Of a stretch of DNA of 64,000 bases, positions 1 through 11,268 are shown piece by piece. Each line of letters opens with the position of its first letter. Within the stretch, counting starts at the first letter, position 1. The stretch comes from Polynucleobacter necessarius (GTDB lineage: Bacteria; Pseudomonadota; Gammaproteobacteria; Burkholderiales; Burkholderiaceae): assembly GCF_900096755.1 (NCBI RefSeq), contig NZ_LT615227.1, positions 124,965 to 188,964 of the forward strand. The letters are read 5' to 3'. Both the position numbers and the translations under genes were made by a program. The notes beneath the pieces are model-generated. The model ran no database searches, was not told the DNA's origin, and saw only the letters and a program-made list of their open reading frames with translations.

Positions 1-157
1 AGAATTTAGGATCGTGGCCTCACCAGATGTCATTGACCTATTTTTAGAAGAAGAAAGTCAGTTCTTGGCACAGCTTGGTGATTTCATTGCCAAGCCAATC
101 AAACTCCAGGCAGAAGGCACCTTCCGCCAAGAGCAATACGACATCGTTCTTAGTTAA
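1..157 (+). CDS. rng: Ribonuclease G, C-terminal end (partial)
   Basis: The reading frame that starts at base 2 encodes the last 51 residues of a protein and stops with TAA at 155-157. The tail matches the C-terminus of RNase E/G family endoribonucleases: an EEES-containing helix, then FIAKPI, then EQYDIVL just before the stop. RNase G processes the 5' end of 16S rRNA and takes part in mRNA turnover. Only the end is inside the window, so the catalytic S1 and DNase I-like domains cannot be checked. It converges on msbA with a 14 bp gap that holds no obvious terminator. Confidence 0.8.
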   Translation, partial: EFRIVASPDVIDLFLEEESQFLAQLGDFIAKPIKLQAEGTFRQEQYDIVLS

Positions 158-171
158 AATCTGAGCTAGTT

Positions 172-1935
172 TTAGGCATTCGCAAACTGAATGCGATGCA
201 GGTTGGCATAAAGACCATCTTGCTTAATCAAATCAGCATGCGATCCATTTTCAATTACTTGGCCATGCTCCAACACGACAATACGATCTGCGTGCTCGAT
301 TGTAGATAAGCGATGTGCAATGATTAAAGTTGTTCTACCCGCCATTAAGCGCTCTAAAGCATCTTGCACCTGACGCTCTGACTCAGAATCTAATGCGGAT
401 GTCGCCTCATCCAAAATCAAGATTGGCGCGTTCTTGTAGATTGCGCGTGCAATTGCTAAACGCTGGCGCTGCCCGCCAGACAAACGATTGCCGTTATCGC
501 CAACCATTGAATCAATGCCATCAGGCAACTCTTTAATCATGGCAGTCAGATTGGCGGCTTCAAGGGCCTCCATCACACGCCCACGATCAATCTCTTGCTG
601 AGCACTAGCTCCATAGGCTACGTTTGCTGCAATCGTGTCGTTAAACAGAATCACATCCTGGCTGACAAAGGCGATCTGTTTTCTGATGTCGGCTAAAACA
701 ATATTTTCTAGAGGAACGTCATCTAAGAAAATATGGCCTTTCGTAGGTTTTAAGAAACGTGGCAACAAATTCACTAAGGTAGATTTGCCACCGCCAGAAG
801 GCCCAACAAAAGCGACGACTTCACCAGGCTTGATTATCAGATTGATATCCTTTAAGGCATCCTGTCGCCCCACTTCTTGCTCGTACGAGAATCCAACATT
901 CTCAAAACGAATGGCTCCTTTTGCTTTGTCCAAGGACTTCATAGAGAGCCGTCTATCCTCATCTTCTTCAAACGGTTGATCCATTAATCCAAAAATCATT
1001 TCAGCAGCAGTAAGACCCCGTTGTAAAGGCTGATTAATATCAGCGAGATGCTTTAAAGGTGAAATCACCAACATCATTGCAGTAATGAAGGATGCAAAAC
1101 CACCAACCGTAGTGCCCTCAGTGGCAGACTGCATCAAGGCGATAACCAAAACCACCGATAAGGCCATAGAGGCTATCAACTGAGTAATAGGCTGATTCAG
1201 GCCGCCAGCCACAGCAGACTTCAATGCAAACTGGCGTAAGCGCTCAGCTTTTTCAGCAAAGCGATTCATCTCATACTGCTCAGCACCATGCACCTTAACA
1301 ATCTTGTAGCCAGCAGCAGCTTCTTCAACGATGTATGCCAAATCACTAGTGAGTGTTTGTTGTTCACGATTAAGGGACCTGAGGCGACGATTGATCTTGC
1401 TCATAATGAACGCAATCATCGGGAAAATAATGAGCACTACTAAAGTCAATCTCCAATTGAGATAAATCAAGTAGCCCATCAAGCCGATGACTGTGAGGGA
1501 ATCCCTCACCAGGCTGATGAGCATTCCACCCATAATGGTCAATACATTATTAACCTCAAACACCACTGCATTAATCAAATTAGAGGCGGAGTTTTTTTGA
1601 AAAAAAGCGGTGCTTGCATTTAGCAACGTTTGGAACATTTGCTCGCGTAGCTTGAGAAGCACTGAGTTAATGACACGAGTCAGTAAGTAGTTAGAGAGAA
1701 ACTGAGCCAGGCTACGGACTACCGCCAAACCAACCAAGAAGACTGGCACCTGCCAGAGCTTGCTATTGAGTTGCCCAGTAAATCCCCGGTCCAACAAAGG
1801 CTTCATCAGAGCCGGAATTGAGGTCTCCGCAACTGCCACAAAGGCCATGGCCACCAAAGAGCCAATAATGAGGCCAATATGGGGCTTAAGATAGGTAATT
1901 AAGCGATTTAAGGCGGTACGGTCTTGAGCATTCAT
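172..1935 (-). CDS. msbA: Lipid A export ATP-binding/permease protein MsbA
   Basis: A 587-residue half-transporter of the ABC exporter family, the usual MsbA length. The N-terminal half has six hydrophobic segments. The C-terminal nucleotide-binding domain has a Walker A motif GPSGGGKST, the signature [15 protein letters not shown], Walker [13 protein letters not shown] and the switch histidine in IIAHRLST. MsbA flips lipid A-core across the inner membrane. I place the start at the ATG at 1933-1935 (MNAQDRTAL); the open frame continues upstream but only as antisense of the neighbouring glycosyltransferase. The divergent glycosyltransferase gene starts 10 bp away, which fits a shared LPS role. 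The gene is intact. Confidence 0.93.
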   Translation of the reverse strand: MNAQDRTALNRLITYLKPHIGLIIGSLVAMAFVAVAETSIPALMKPLLDRGFTGQLNSKLWQVPVFLVGLAVVRSLAQFLSNYLLTRVINSVLLKLREQMFQTLLNASTAFFQKNSASNLINAVVFEVNNVLTIMGGMLISLVRDSLTVIGLMGYLIYLNWRLTLVVLIIFPMIAFIMSKINRRLRSLNREQQTLTSDLAYIVEEAAAGYKIVKVHGAEQYEMNRFAEKAERLRQFALKSAVAGGLNQPITQLIASMALSVVLVIALMQSATEGTTVGGFASFITAMMLVISPLKHLADINQPLQRGLTAAEMIFGLMDQPFEEDEDRRLSMKSLDKAKGAIRFENVGFSYEQEVGRQDALKDINLIIKPGEVVAFVGPSGGGKSTLVNLLPRFLKPTKGHIFLDDVPLENIVLADIRKQIAFVSQDVILFNDTIAANVAYGASAQQEIDRGRVMEALEAANLTAMIKELPDGIDSMVGDNGNRLSGGQRQRLAIARAIYKNAPILILDEATSALDSESERQVQDALERLMAGRTTLIIAHRLSTIEHADRIVVLEHGQVIENGSHADLIKQDGLYANLHRIQFANA

Positions 1936-1945
1936 ATAATGAATT

Positions 1946-2707
1946 ATGCCCGCCTTATCAGTCATACTCATCACCCGCAATGAAGAGGCCAATCTGGAAG
2001 CCTGTCTGGCCTCTCTGGAGGGGATTGCCCAGCAGATCGTGGTCGTTGATACCAATAGCTCAGACCGCACCCTAGAAATCGCTAAAAGCCATGGGGCCCA
2101 GGTCTCCCAGCCGGCTGACTGGCCAGGTTTTGGCCCCCAGAAAAACAGGGCTTTGGACCTGGCAACGGGTGACTGGGTTTTATCGATAGACGCCGATGAG
2201 CGCCTCACTCCAGCCCTCAGGTCCGAGATTCTGACTGCCATTCACCATAGCGCCCATGTGGATTGCTTTGCTATCCCTCGCCTATCTTGGTATTGCGGAC
2301 GCTTTATTCGTCATTCAGGTTGGCACCCCGATTATGTAGATCGTCTTTTTAAAAGAGGGACCGCCCGCTTTTCTGATGATTTGGTACATGAGCGGCTCAT
2401 ACCTAATGGCCAAGTGGCAAAACTTGAAAACCCCTTGTTGCACTACAGCTTCATGAATTACTCGCAGGTATTGCAAAAACTAGATCGCTATTCGACTGCT
2501 TCCGCACAGCAGGCATTCGCCAAAGGCAAAACTAGCTCTCCTTTGAAGGCAGTACTTCATGGTGCCTGGGCTTTTTTCCGGACGTATATCTTGCGCGCCG
2601 GCTTCTTAGATGGTCCTCAGGGATTTGCATTGGCGGTATCCAACGGCCAAGGAACTTACTATCGCTACATTAAGCTGTGGCAACTGAATCAGGATGCAGG
2701 CAAATGA
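1946..2707 (+). CDS. Family 2 glycosyltransferase, LPS core (WaaE/KdtX-like)
   Basis: A 253-residue GT-A fold glycosyltransferase. It has the early nucleotide-binding pattern [19 protein letters not shown] and a DXD-like metal site, DAD, at residues 82-84. Length and sequence resemble the WaaE/KdtX group, which adds a sugar to the inner core of lipopolysaccharide at the cytoplasmic membrane face. It starts back-to-back with msbA and its stop codon overlaps the next glycosyltransferase start (ATGA at 2704-2707), so the three glycosyltransferases downstream of msbA look like one operon. The exact sugar donor cannot be read from the sequence. Confidence 0.85.
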   Translation: MPALSVILITRNEEANLEACLASLEGIAQQIVVVDTNSSDRTLEIAKSHGAQVSQPADWPGFGPQKNRALDLATGDWVLSIDADERLTPALRSEILTAIHHSAHVDCFAIPRLSWYCGRFIRHSGWHPDYVDRLFKRGTARFSDDLVHERLIPNGQVAKLENPLLHYSFMNYSQVLQKLDRYSTASAQQAFAKGKTSSPLKAVLHGAWAFFRTYILRAGFLDGPQGFALAVSNGQGTYYRYIKLWQLNQDAGK

Positions 2708-3483
2708 TTTCGATTTTGTTGGCGACCTATAACTGGCCGCAAGCACTGAAGCTTTGCCTAGAATCACTTGCCACACAAACTGATCAGCAGTTTGAGATCA
2801 TCATCGCTGACGATGGATCTACAGACAGCACCAAGCGGGTGATTGAGTCATTTAAGGAGTCGCACTCTATTTCCATTACCCACCTGTGGCAAGAAGATCA
2901 GGGCTTTCGGAAAACGAAGATTTTGAACGAAGCCATCGCAGCAGCACACGGTAGCTATCTCATTTTTTTGGATGGTGATTGCATTGTGCAGCCAGACTTT
3001 ATTGCAAACCACCGAGCTCTCGCCCAAAAGAATTATTTGATTACCGGTAGTCGCATCTTGCTCAATGAAACACTCACCAAAGAATTACTTTCTTGGTCCA
3101 CATGGGATTTTGCGCGCTTTTGCTCGAACCTCATAGGCAAGCGTTTGAACGGTGGAATTAATAAATACTGGCCGCTCAAAATCAAACTAGGCAATGGCTC
3201 ATGGCGTGATTACAAAAAATTTGTCTGGCGCCGCATTAAAGGTTGCAATATGGCCTGCTGGAAAGCCGATGCTGAAAGCATTAATGGATTCGATGAAAGC
3301 ATGACCGGCTGGGGTCATGAAGACGCTGATTTTGTATTTCGTTTACAGCGTCACCACATCCAACGCAAATCAGGCTCTTGGTCAACCGAAGTACTGCATC
3401 TCTTTCATAAAATCCACGATCGGAGCAATGCCGCCGAAAATGCCCGTCGCGTGCGCGAAAAGATTCTAACTAAAGCCATCTAA
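2704..3483 (+). CDS. Family 2 glycosyltransferase
   Basis: A 259-residue GT2 protein beginning [15 protein letters not shown] occurs at about residue 36 and the metal-binding DGD at residues 90-92. A C-terminal GWGHEDADF block is typical of galactosyltransferase-like LPS or glycan transferases, where the acidic residues act in acceptor binding. I chose the ATG at 2704 because it overlaps the preceding stop codon (ATGA), a usual sign of translational coupling; an in-frame start 27 bp upstream would lie inside the previous gene. It probably builds LPS core or another surface glycan. Confidence 0.85.
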   Translation: MISILLATYNWPQALKLCLESLATQTDQQFEIIIADDGSTDSTKRVIESFKESHSISITHLWQEDQGFRKTKILNEAIAAAHGSYLIFLDGDCIVQPDFIANHRALAQKNYLITGSRILLNETLTKELLSWSTWDFARFCSNLIGKRLNGGINKYWPLKIKLGNGSWRDYKKFVWRRIKGCNMACWKADAESINGFDESMTGWGHEDADFVFRLQRHHIQRKSGSWSTEVLHLFHKIHDRSNAAENARRVREKILTKAI

Positions 3484-3502
3484 ACAATTGAACACATCCA
3501 AT

Positions 3503-4660
3503 ATGAGTTCTCATTCCACGCTCAAGCCAAAAAAAGTATTGTTTATTGCTACTCGGCAAATTGGCGATGTGCTGATTACCACCCCACTCATTAGCAAAGC
3601 CAGAGAGCTTTGGCCGGATGCCGAGTTTCATTTTCTAGGCTACCGCGGCAAGGTTGATATGTTGCACGGCAACCCAGATATCAGCGAAATCATCGAAACA
3701 TCAGATCGTCCCAGCTTTGGTGAATATCTCTCACTCTTTAACCGCTTGTTTCAACGTTATGACTTAGCTGTTGTGACACAACCTAGTGATCGCGCATACA
3801 TCTATGGCTTGGTGGCCGCCTTTAGAAGGGTTGGCGTGTTGGGTGGGCACCCTCAGGGCAAGGATGCCAAAGATAAGAGCAAAAGAAATAAGAGCGATAA
3901 GCAAAATGTCTGGAAGAAATTTATCTGCATGCATACCGTAGATGTCGATTACTTTAAACAACACGTCATCACTGAAAAACTGCGATTGCTAGAGAATTTC
4001 TTTAGAAGCCCTGCGGAACTATTTAGCAAACCCATCTCCGTCACACCGCCTGCTGGTGAGCCCCTAACCCCACAAATAACCAACGCACTGAATCAACCTT
4101 ATGTAGTGATTCATCCGGGGCCATTAACCGCCTATAAACGCTGGCCTTTAGCGCATTGGCAACAACTCATTGCCTGGTTAGTTAAGGCTGGTTACCAAGT
4201 TGTATTGAGCGCATCTCCAGCAAAACAAGATGTGCAATTAAATCACGATATCGTTTCTTTGCTAGACGATGAAACGCGCAACAAAGTTATTGATGCTGCC
4301 GGAAAACTATCTATCCCGCAGGTAGGCACTCTATTGCGCAGTGCGGCGCTGTATATCGGTGTAGATACCTCCATTACCCATTTGGCAGCGGCTTGCAATA
4401 CGCCGACCATTACCTTGTTTGGGGCAACTCCGCCAACGAATTTTGGCCCATGGCCTAATGGCTTTGTGGGCGAACAACCCTATCAATTGCGGGCTCGCAC
4501 TCAAACCGTAGGTAACGTCACGATTCTGCAAGGCCCAGGCGAATGTGTACCCTGTCGCAAGGCAGGCTGCCTTGATAAAGCGGATAGTAATAGTGAATGC
4601 TTGGATCTCTTAGAGTCAAGCCAAGTGATTGCTGCAGTTGAAAAGGTTTTGCAGGACTAA
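3503..4660 (+). CDS. Family 9 glycosyltransferase (heptosyltransferase-like)
   Basis: About 385 residues, GT-B fold. The N-terminal domain starts VLFIATRQIGDVLITTPL, as in ADP-heptose:LPS heptosyltransferases. The C-terminal domain has VIHPGPL, a GVDTS-ITHLAAA donor-site region and LFGATPP. It ends with a cysteine cluster CVPCRKAGC seen in part of the GT9 family. It follows the two GT2 genes with a short gap, so it belongs to the LPS core operon. A TTG at 3488 is a possible alternative start that would add five residues; I prefer the ATG at 3503. The sugar specificity is not certain. Confidence 0.83.
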   Translation: MSSHSTLKPKKVLFIATRQIGDVLITTPLISKARELWPDAEFHFLGYRGKVDMLHGNPDISEIIETSDRPSFGEYLSLFNRLFQRYDLAVVTQPSDRAYIYGLVAAFRRVGVLGGHPQGKDAKDKSKRNKSDKQNVWKKFICMHTVDVDYFKQHVITEKLRLLENFFRSPAELFSKPISVTPPAGEPLTPQITNALNQPYVVIHPGPLTAYKRWPLAHWQQLIAWLVKAGYQVVLSASPAKQDVQLNHDIVSLLDDETRNKVIDAAGKLSIPQVGTLLRSAALYIGVDTSITHLAAACNTPTITLFGATPPTNFGPWPNGFVGEQPYQLRARTQTVGNVTILQGPGECVPCRKAGCLDKADSNSECLDLLESSQVIAAVEKVLQD

Positions 4661-4688
4661 TTGCTGGCGCTAAATTTGCCGCACTAAT

Positions 4689-7600
4689 TTAGTGGTACTG
4701 AACCTGTACAGGATCTTTTTGTTTGGAAGCCAGAATCTGATTAAGGCTTTGTAAGCAAGCGTCATCTGGATAGATGCGCAACTCTTCGGGGAACTGCATT
4801 AAGCAAGCACCCCCACTGGTAGTCACGGCGGCAGTAAGCAGCAAGCCTTTGACACCCTCATTAGAACCCGGTGTTGGTGGGGTTGGAGCACCGAATTTCG
4901 GGTCACGCACACGATTAGCCATCAAATACGGGCCTATTTGGCTGCGGAGCATTTTCAAATCAATGGCTGAATCAATGCATACGTGAACGTTACGTGCAAA
5001 ACGCATACGAGCCCCCGTTATATCCATCACGGCCTCGGATACAACTCGCATACCACCAGAGAATTTATCGGGCGTAACGTTTACTTTAGCAACGAGTAAT
5101 TCATCCTCTTTCAGCCATGAGCGATTTGGCTCATAAACTTCACTATATAAAGTGACTTCGAGTGCAGCAGTCCCATCGTCGATGGTGGCAATCATCATGC
5201 GGCCACGCTGACCAGTCAACATACGCGCCGAGGTAATAATGCCGGTAATCAACTGATCTTTACCTTCAGTTACTTTTGATAATGGCTGACGAATAAAGTG
5301 TGATGTCTCTTCACGATAAGCATCAAACATATGCCCCGTTAAGCAAAGACCTAAAGCGGTCTTTTCTTCTTGCAGACGTTTCTTCTCAGACCAGATTGGC
5401 TCACGGACCAATTCTGGGAGATGGCGATTTTCTTCGCCAGCTACATCAAATAAGCTCACTTGATGAATCGAGGCTTCCGCTTGTTCTGCAGCCTCAATCG
5501 CTCTAGCCAATGAGGCGAGCAATGTAGAGCGAATGTCGTATAAATTCCCACCGGCTGGCACTGAGTCACGGTAAAGGCTATCAAAAGCGCCAGCGCGCAT
5601 CAAGGCCTCAATAGCGCGACGATTGACTTGACGGCGATCTACGCGGGCACAGAAATCAAACAGGTCTTTAAAGGGCCCACCCTCTTCACGCGCTTTAACG
5701 ATGACCTCAATTGCAGCCTCCCCCGTTCCCCTAACCGCGCCCAAACCATAGCGAACATGGCTAATAGGAGAATCAGGTGCAGCATCCGGTGCGCGCAATG
5801 GTGTGAACTCATACACGCCCGTGTTGATATCAGGCGAGAAAACACGAATATTATTTGTCAAGCAATCGTCATACAGAATCTTCACCTTATCGGTGTCATC
5901 CATGGCGAGCGATAAGTTGGCCGCCATAAATTCTGCAGGGTAATAGGCCTTCAACCAGGCGGTTTGATACGCCAAGAGTGCATAAGCAGCAGCATGGGAT
6001 TTATTAAATCCGTAGCCCGCAAAGCGCTCCATCAAGTCATAAATCTCGTTTGCCTTGCCTTCAGAGATGCCGCCTGCTTTTGCACCATCACTAAAGATCT
6101 TGCGATGCTGCGCCATTTCTTCTGGTTTTTTCTTACCCATCGCACGACGCAACATATCGGCGCCACCTAATGAGTAGCCACCAATCATCTGCGCCATCTG
6201 CATCACCTGCTCTTGATACACCATGATGCCGTAGGTCTCACGTAGAATTGGCTCAATACGAGGGTCTGGATACTTAACTTTTTGACGCCCATGTTTACGC
6301 TCAATAAAGTCTGGGATCAAGTCCATTGGACCTGGGCGATACAAAGCCACCAAGGCAATAATGTCTTCAAAGCGGTCAGGCTTAGCCTCACGAAGCATGC
6401 CCTGCATGCCGCGGCTTTCTAGCTGGAATACTGCGACTGTATTGGCACGCTTTAGAACATCAAAGGCTTTTTCATCATCCAGTGGGATTTCGCCGATATT
6501 CCAATCTCTACGATCAGCATGCAAAGCTTTAATCCAACGCTCTGCTGCAGCCAAAATCGTTAAGGTGGTCAAGCCCAAGAAGTCGAACTTCACTAAACCA
6601 ATCGCTTCGACGTCGTCCTTATCGAACTGACTAATGACAGAGCTACTGTCTTGATCTTTACTTTCCTGCGTGTAGAGCGGGCAAAAATCTGTGAGGCGTC
6701 CTGGCGCAATCAATACGCCACCAGCGTGCATACCGACGTTGCGAGTCATACCCTCAAGTTGTTGCGCCAATGAAAGCAGTTGACGCACTTCATCTTCATT
6801 CTTTTCGCGTTCCGCCAATTGTTTCTCTTCTTTTTTCGCCATTTCAATGGTCATGTATTGACCTGGCTTATTCGGAACCAACTTAGCAATGCCATCGACG
6901 AAGTTATAACCCTGCTCCAGCACGCGACCAACGTCACGGATCGCCGCTCTAGCAGCCATCGTTCCAAAGGTAGCAATCTGACTTACCGCATCCTTGCCGT
7001 ACTTATCTTTTACGTACTGAATCACACGGTCACGGCCGTGCTGACAAAAGTCGATATCAAAGTCGGGCATGGATACCCGCTCTGGATTTAAGAAGCGCTC
7101 AAAGAGTAAGTTGTAGCGCAATGGATCCAAATCGGTAATGCCAAGTGAATACGCTACTAAGGAGCCCGCTCCAGATCCACGGCCTGGACCAACAGGCACG
7201 CCATTGTTTTTGGCCCAGTTAATAAAGTCTGCAACGATCAAGAAGTAACCCGGGAAGCCCATTTGAGAAATCGTCTTCACCTCAAAAACCAAACGCTCTT
7301 GATAGCGCGTCATTTCTTTTTCACGCTCTTGGGGATCTGGGAAGTTGCGTTCCATATGGCGCTTCAAACCAATTTCCGATTGCTGCAATAAATAATCGTT
7401 CAACGTAATGCCAGGTGGCGTCGGAAAATCTGGCAGGCGTGGCTGACCCAAGACTAAAGAGAGGTTGCAACGCTTAGCAATTTCTACGGAGTTTTCTAAT
7501 GCGGCTGGTAAATCTGCAAAGCGCTTTTCCATCTCCTCTTGGGTGAGGAAATACTGCTCATCATTAAACTTTTTGGTGCGGCGTGGGTTGCCTAACAACT

Positions 7601-8306
7601 CCCCTTCAGCGATACAAACCCGTGCTTCATGCGCCGTAAAGTCGCTTCTTTGCATAAATTGCACTGGGTGCGTTGCCACTACTGGTAAATCTAATTCGTT
7701 AGCGAGGTGACATGCTAGTTGTAGCTGCTTCTCATCTTGAGGATTTCCGCCACGCTGTACTTCTATGTAAAATGAATCTGGGAATAATTTTTCATAGCGT
7801 CTTGCAATAATCTTAGCTTGATCTTCTTGGCCCGCTAATAGCGCAGTGCCCACTTCACCCATGCGCGCACCAGAGAGCGCAATCAAACCATAAGATAAAG
7901 TGCGTTTAGCTACTTTGTCTTCTGCTTTAGCAGCAGGCTCACTAAACCATGCTGAATCCACTTCAGCTCGACCACGCGATTGATTATCTAAAGACGCCCT
8001 ACTGAGCAGTTCGCATAAATTGAGATAGCCCGAATGGTTTTGCACCAGAAGTAATAAACGGTGAGGCTGGTCTGGGTCCTGGGGATTGCTCACCCAAACG
8101 TCAGCACCAGCGATCGGCTTAATGCCGCTGGAGCGGGCTGCAGTATAAAAACGCACCAAACCAAATAAATTACTTAAATCCGTAATGGCTAAGGCGCCCA
8201 TTTCATCTTTGACGGCTGCGGCAACCGCATCATCAATGCGCACGACTCCATCCGTAATTGAAAACTCGGAATGAATGCGAAGATGTACAAAACGGGGTGA
8301 AGCCAT
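4689..8306 (-). CDS. dnaE: DNA polymerase III alpha subunit
   Basis: A 1205-residue catalytic subunit of the replicative polymerase, normal length for DnaE. Domains in order: PHP domain at the N-terminus ([14 protein letters not shown]); the C-family polymerase palm with [12 protein letters not shown] and the catalytic PDFDIDF motif near residue 420; fingers with [10 protein letters not shown]; a helix-hairpin-helix region; and a C-terminal OB-fold region ([19 protein letters not shown]). The ATG at 8304-8306 lies only 3 bp from the divergent start of the glutamyl-Q synthetase gene. The gene is intact, as expected for an essential function. Confidence 0.96.
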   Translation of the reverse strand: MASPRFVHLRIHSEFSITDGVVRIDDAVAAAVKDEMGALAITDLSNLFGLVRFYTAARSSGIKPIAGADVWVSNPQDPDQPHRLLLLVQNHSGYLNLCELLSRASLDNQSRGRAEVDSAWFSEPAAKAEDKVAKRTLSYGLIALSGARMGEVGTALLAGQEDQAKIIARRYEKLFPDSFYIEVQRGGNPQDEKQLQLACHLANELDLPVVATHPVQFMQRSDFTAHEARVCIAEGELLGNPRRTKKFNDEQYFLTQEEMEKRFADLPAALENSVEIAKRCNLSLVLGQPRLPDFPTPPGITLNDYLLQQSEIGLKRHMERNFPDPQEREKEMTRYQERLVFEVKTISQMGFPGYFLIVADFINWAKNNGVPVGPGRGSGAGSLVAYSLGITDLDPLRYNLLFERFLNPERVSMPDFDIDFCQHGRDRVIQYVKDKYGKDAVSQIATFGTMAARAAIRDVGRVLEQGYNFVDGIAKLVPNKPGQYMTIEMAKKEEKQLAEREKNEDEVRQLLSLAQQLEGMTRNVGMHAGGVLIAPGRLTDFCPLYTQESKDQDSSSVISQFDKDDVEAIGLVKFDFLGLTTLTILAAAERWIKALHADRRDWNIGEIPLDDEKAFDVLKRANTVAVFQLESRGMQGMLREAKPDRFEDIIALVALYRPGPMDLIPDFIERKHGRQKVKYPDPRIEPILRETYGIMVYQEQVMQMAQMIGGYSLGGADMLRRAMGKKKPEEMAQHRKIFSDGAKAGGISEGKANEIYDLMERFAGYGFNKSHAAAYALLAYQTAWLKAYYPAEFMAANLSLAMDDTDKVKILYDDCLTNNIRVFSPDINTGVYEFTPLRAPDAAPDSPISHVRYGLGAVRGTGEAAIEVIVKAREEGGPFKDLFDFCARVDRRQVNRRAIEALMRAGAFDSLYRDSVPAGGNLYDIRSTLLASLARAIEAAEQAEASIHQVSLFDVAGEENRHLPELVREPIWSEKKRLQEEKTALGLCLTGHMFDAYREETSHFIRQPLSKVTEGKDQLITGIITSARMLTGQRGRMMIATIDDGTAALEVTLYSEVYEPNRSWLKEDELLVAKVNVTPDKFSGGMRVVSEAVMDITGARMRFARNVHVCIDSAIDLKMLRSQIGPYLMANRVRDPKFGAPTPPTPGSNEGVKGLLLTAAVTTSGGACLMQFPEELRIYPDDACLQSLNQILASKQKDPVQVQYH

Positions 8307-8309
8307 GAG

Positions 8310-9267
8310 ATGATTTTAGCTGTGTCCAAGCTCAAAAACCCTCCGCCCCCAGCCGACGGCTATCGCGGGCGATTTGCTCCCTCGCCCACCGGCCCGCTTC
8401 ACGCAGGATCCCTCGTTGCCGCCCTGGGAAGCTGGTTAGACGCCCGTAAAAATGGGGGTAAATGGCTGCTCAGAATCGAGGATTTAGACACCCCGCGATG
8501 CGCACCTGGGGCAGCCCAAGAAATTCAGTCCCAATTGCTTTCCTGCGGCCTGTCCTGGGATGGTGAGGTCGTTTTATCAGTCACAGCGACAAGCGGACTA
8601 CCAGCAGGCTTTAGAGCGCTTAAATCGGCTCTCTTGCCTATATCCCTGCACCTGCTCCAGACAAACTATTGCCAATACCCTGGCAAGCCGAGGAATTGAG
8701 ACCCCCCGCAACCAAGAAGTAGTCTATCCAGGCACCTGCCGCCCCACCACCCTCATTAACAATCCCACTGAAACCCCAGGGGATTCCAAAAAAGCTTGGC
8801 GGATAGCCCTTCCCGAGAATTGCCGCATTCATTTTGAGGATTTGGCGCTCGGTACCCAAAGCCAGAATCTCAATACAGAAGTTGGGGATTTTGTTCTCAG
8901 GAGAAATGATGGGCTATTTACCTATCAACTTGCTGTGGTGGTCGATGATTTTGAACAAGGCATTACACGAGTTATACGTGGCAAAGATTTACTCAGCAAT
9001 ACTGCAAGGCAAATTTATCTTCAAAATAAGCTGGGTTATGCAATGCCAGAGTATTTGCATTTACCGCTGGTACTAGATGAGCATGGCGAAAAATTGAGCA
9101 AGCAAACTTTAGCAACGCAGATCAATACGAAAGATGAACAGCATGCTCTGCTTGAATTACGCAAAGCAGCCATCCATTTGGGTTTACAAGATTTGCCTGA
9201 TGGGCAGAATGTCACTATTGCTGAGTGGCTACTAGCAGCCACTCATGCATGGCCTACTTTTTCTTAA
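8310..9267 (+). pseudogene. gluQ: Glutamyl-Q tRNA(Asp) synthetase, frameshifted
   Basis: The two halves together make a glutamyl-Q tRNA(Asp) synthetase, which attaches glutamate to the queuosine base of tRNA-Asp. The first part carries the class I motif [15 protein letters not shown] and RIEDLDTPR. The second has CxC zinc ligands in LYPCTC, then LPLVLDEHGEKLSKQ, where KLSKQ is the KMSKS-like motif. The frame is lost in a T run at 8572-8575: removing one T gives WDGEVVYQSQR, which matches the family. So this is a 1 bp insertion, T3 to T4. queG, which makes queuosine, is intact elsewhere in the window, so tRNA-Asp glutamylation may be lost while queuosine itself is kept. The 3' end overlaps rhlE by 14 bp. 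Confidence 0.85.
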
Positions 9268-10711
9268 AGCCGCCTAATAAAGCACCAACTGCAGGCTTGG
9301 CGGGCGTAATACCCACTTTTTTCTCTTCAGGCTTTGCTGATTGCGCTGATGCTGCAGGTGCTGAACCCGGCTCATAAGGCATATAGAAGAAGGGGCCAGA
9401 CATTTTTGCCGGTGTACTGCTCGAGCTACTGGATGATGGGCGACTTTGTGAAGGTGCACCTTCAGGCAAAGGCTTCACGTCCAGCTTACGCTTCATCAAC
9501 TTTTCAATATCGTCGAGCAAACGCTTCTCGCTGACATCCACCAAAGCAATCGCATTACCTTTGCTACCCGCGCGACCTGTACGGCCGATGCGGTGAATAA
9601 AGTCCTCTGCGTTATAAGGTAATTCGTAATTAATCACGCAAGGCATATCTGGAATATCCAAGCCACGCGCAGCAACGTCAGTTGCTACTAGCGCTTCGAT
9701 TGCACCAGATTTGAAGGCATCTAAAGTTAAAGTGCGCTCACCCTGACTCTTATCACCATGAATCGCACCCGCTTTAATGCCATCGCGCTCAAGAGCACGG
9801 GATAATTTTGCACAACCCAAACGGCTGTTCGTAAAGATAATGCATTGGCGTGATAAACCAGCACGTGTGCGGGCTTCCAAAACTTTAACAATCGCGCGCT
9901 GCTTGTCAGCAGAAGCAACCATGTGCACAACCTGCTTTACCGTATCGGCAGCAGCGTTTTGACGTGCCACCTCTACCGTTACCGGAGTGCGCAAATAACT
10001 TTGAGCGAGCTTTTTGATTTCTGGAGAGAAAGTTGCAGAGAACAACAGAGTCTGTCTTTGCGCAGGAATCAAATTGATGATGCGTTGCAGATCGGGCAAG
10101 AAACCCATGTCGAGCATACGGTCAGCTTCGTCCAACACCAAAATCTCTACCTGAGATAAGTTGGCAACCTTAGAGCCAATGTGATCGAGTAAACGTCCTG
10201 GGGTAGCAATCAGAATCTCTACGCCATTACGCAGGATCGCAACTTGTTCTTTCATATCCACGCCGCCATACACAACCGCAGCGCGTAAATCCGTATGTTT
10301 GGAATAACTGGCAGCATTCTCAGCCACCTGCACGGCTAACTCGCGTGTAGGCGTTAAGACTAGAGCGCGGATAGGATGACGTGCCGGTGAAGCACTGTTA
10401 CTAGCGTGACGCAAAATCTTTTGAATGATCGGCAATACAAAGGCGGCGGTTTTGCCTGTACCGGTTTGTGCTGCGCCCATCAAATCACTTCCCGCTAATA
10501 CGTGCGGGATAGATTGAGCTTGAATTGGAGTGGGAGTGTTATATCCCTGCTCAAGAACCGCTTTTTGAATTTTCGGATCTAGGCCAAAGTCAGCAAAAGT
10601 AATTGTGACTGGAGCGGGAACGCTAGCAGCGCTAGTTTCGCTAACGGTATTGGGAGTAGCGGCATCGCCAACCCCCGGAGAAGAATTTATTTTAGTAGCA
10701 GTATTTGTCAA
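9254..10711 (-). CDS. rhlE: DEAD-box ATP-dependent RNA helicase RhlE
   Basis: A 485-residue DEAD-box helicase. The motifs appear in order: an upstream Q motif (FADFGLDPKIQKAVLEQGY), AQTGTGKT (I), PTRELA (Ia), TPGRLLD (Ib), DEAD (II), SAT (III), ARGLDIPDMP (V) and HRIGRTGR (VI). The tail after residue 400 is low complexity (runs of serine and alanine) and ends GGFKKK, as in RhlE-like proteins acting in ribosome assembly or RNA decay. The GlcG-like gene lies 6 bp upstream on the same strand. The gene is intact. Confidence 0.9.
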   Translation of the reverse strand: MTNTATKINSSPGVGDAATPNTVSETSAASVPAPVTITFADFGLDPKIQKAVLEQGYNTPTPIQAQSIPHVLAGSDLMGAAQTGTGKTAAFVLPIIQKILRHASNSASPARHPIRALVLTPTRELAVQVAENAASYSKHTDLRAAVVYGGVDMKEQVAILRNGVEILIATPGRLLDHIGSKVANLSQVEILVLDEADRMLDMGFLPDLQRIINLIPAQRQTLLFSATFSPEIKKLAQSYLRTPVTVEVARQNAAADTVKQVVHMVASADKQRAIVKVLEARTRAGLSRQCIIFTNSRLGCAKLSRALERDGIKAGAIHGDKSQGERTLTLDAFKSGAIEALVATDVAARGLDIPDMPCVINYELPYNAEDFIHRIGRTGRAGSKGNAIALVDVSEKRLLDDIEKLMKRKLDVKPLPEGAPSQSRPSSSSSSSTPAKMSGPFFYMPYEPGSAPAASAQSAKPEEKKVGITPAKPAVGALLGGFKKK

Positions 10712-10717
10712 GGTAAC

Positions 10718-11122
10718 TTACATGATGGCGGCAATGCCGGCCTTAGCGGTCTCAGCATCTTCCGCAGATTTAACGCCGGAAACGCCGACTGCGCCGATGG
10801 TAAACCCGTTTACCTCGATATTGACGCCACCCTCTAACATGCCTGATACGTGCGGGGCAGATAAAAAAGCATGGCGACCATTATTAATAATTTCTTCGTA
10901 AACACGAGTCTCGCGTTTACCCATTGCAGCGGTACGTGCCTTTTCTTGTGCAATATAAGCAGACAAAGGAGCGCAACCATCGCGACGAATTAAGCCCATC
11001 ATGTGACCACCGTCATCACAAACAGCAATAGTCACCGCCAAATTGTTTGCGGCGGCATATTTGTTTGCTGCATCCAAAATCTTTTGAACATCAGCTTGAG
11101 TTAAGTAAGGTTTAGTAGCCAA
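10718..11122 (-). CDS. GlcG/HbpS family heme-binding-type protein (DUF336)
   Basis: A 134-residue protein of the GlcG/HbpS (DUF336) family. It shows the typical N-terminal ADVQKILDAA helix, the central VAVCDDGGH-like strand (here IAVCDDGGHMMGLIRRDG) and a C-terminal GAVGVSG motif. GlcG is encoded with glycolate oxidase in many bacteria, and HbpS relatives bind heme or cobalamin; its own function is not settled. Here it sits near a wrecked glyoxylate/hydroxyacid locus (11.3-16 kb), which fits a glycolate-pathway link. It is intact although its metabolic neighbours are broken. Confidence 0.82.
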   Translation of the reverse strand: MATKPYLTQADVQKILDAANKYAAANNLAVTIAVCDDGGHMMGLIRRDGCAPLSAYIAQEKARTAAMGKRETRVYEEIINNGRHAFLSAPHVSGMLEGGVNIEVNGFTIGAVGVSGVKSAEDAETAKAGIAAIM

Positions 11123-11268
11123 TATGTTTAATCTTTCTGTCTCGAATATGGTGTATTTGATTAACGCACTTCTATATAAGTACTTGAATTATAAGGGGTG
11201 TAGCTAGACTTACAGCTCAGCAAGCCCAACTACACCCTGTCTCCACCCAACTAATTGATTATTTGAGG

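Noticed and set aside
11196..11237. Inverted repeat GGGTGTAG / CTACACCC with a 26-base loop between the GlcG-like gene and the aminotransferase remnant
   Set aside because: The long loop and lack of a T run make chance or a decayed terminator equally likely.
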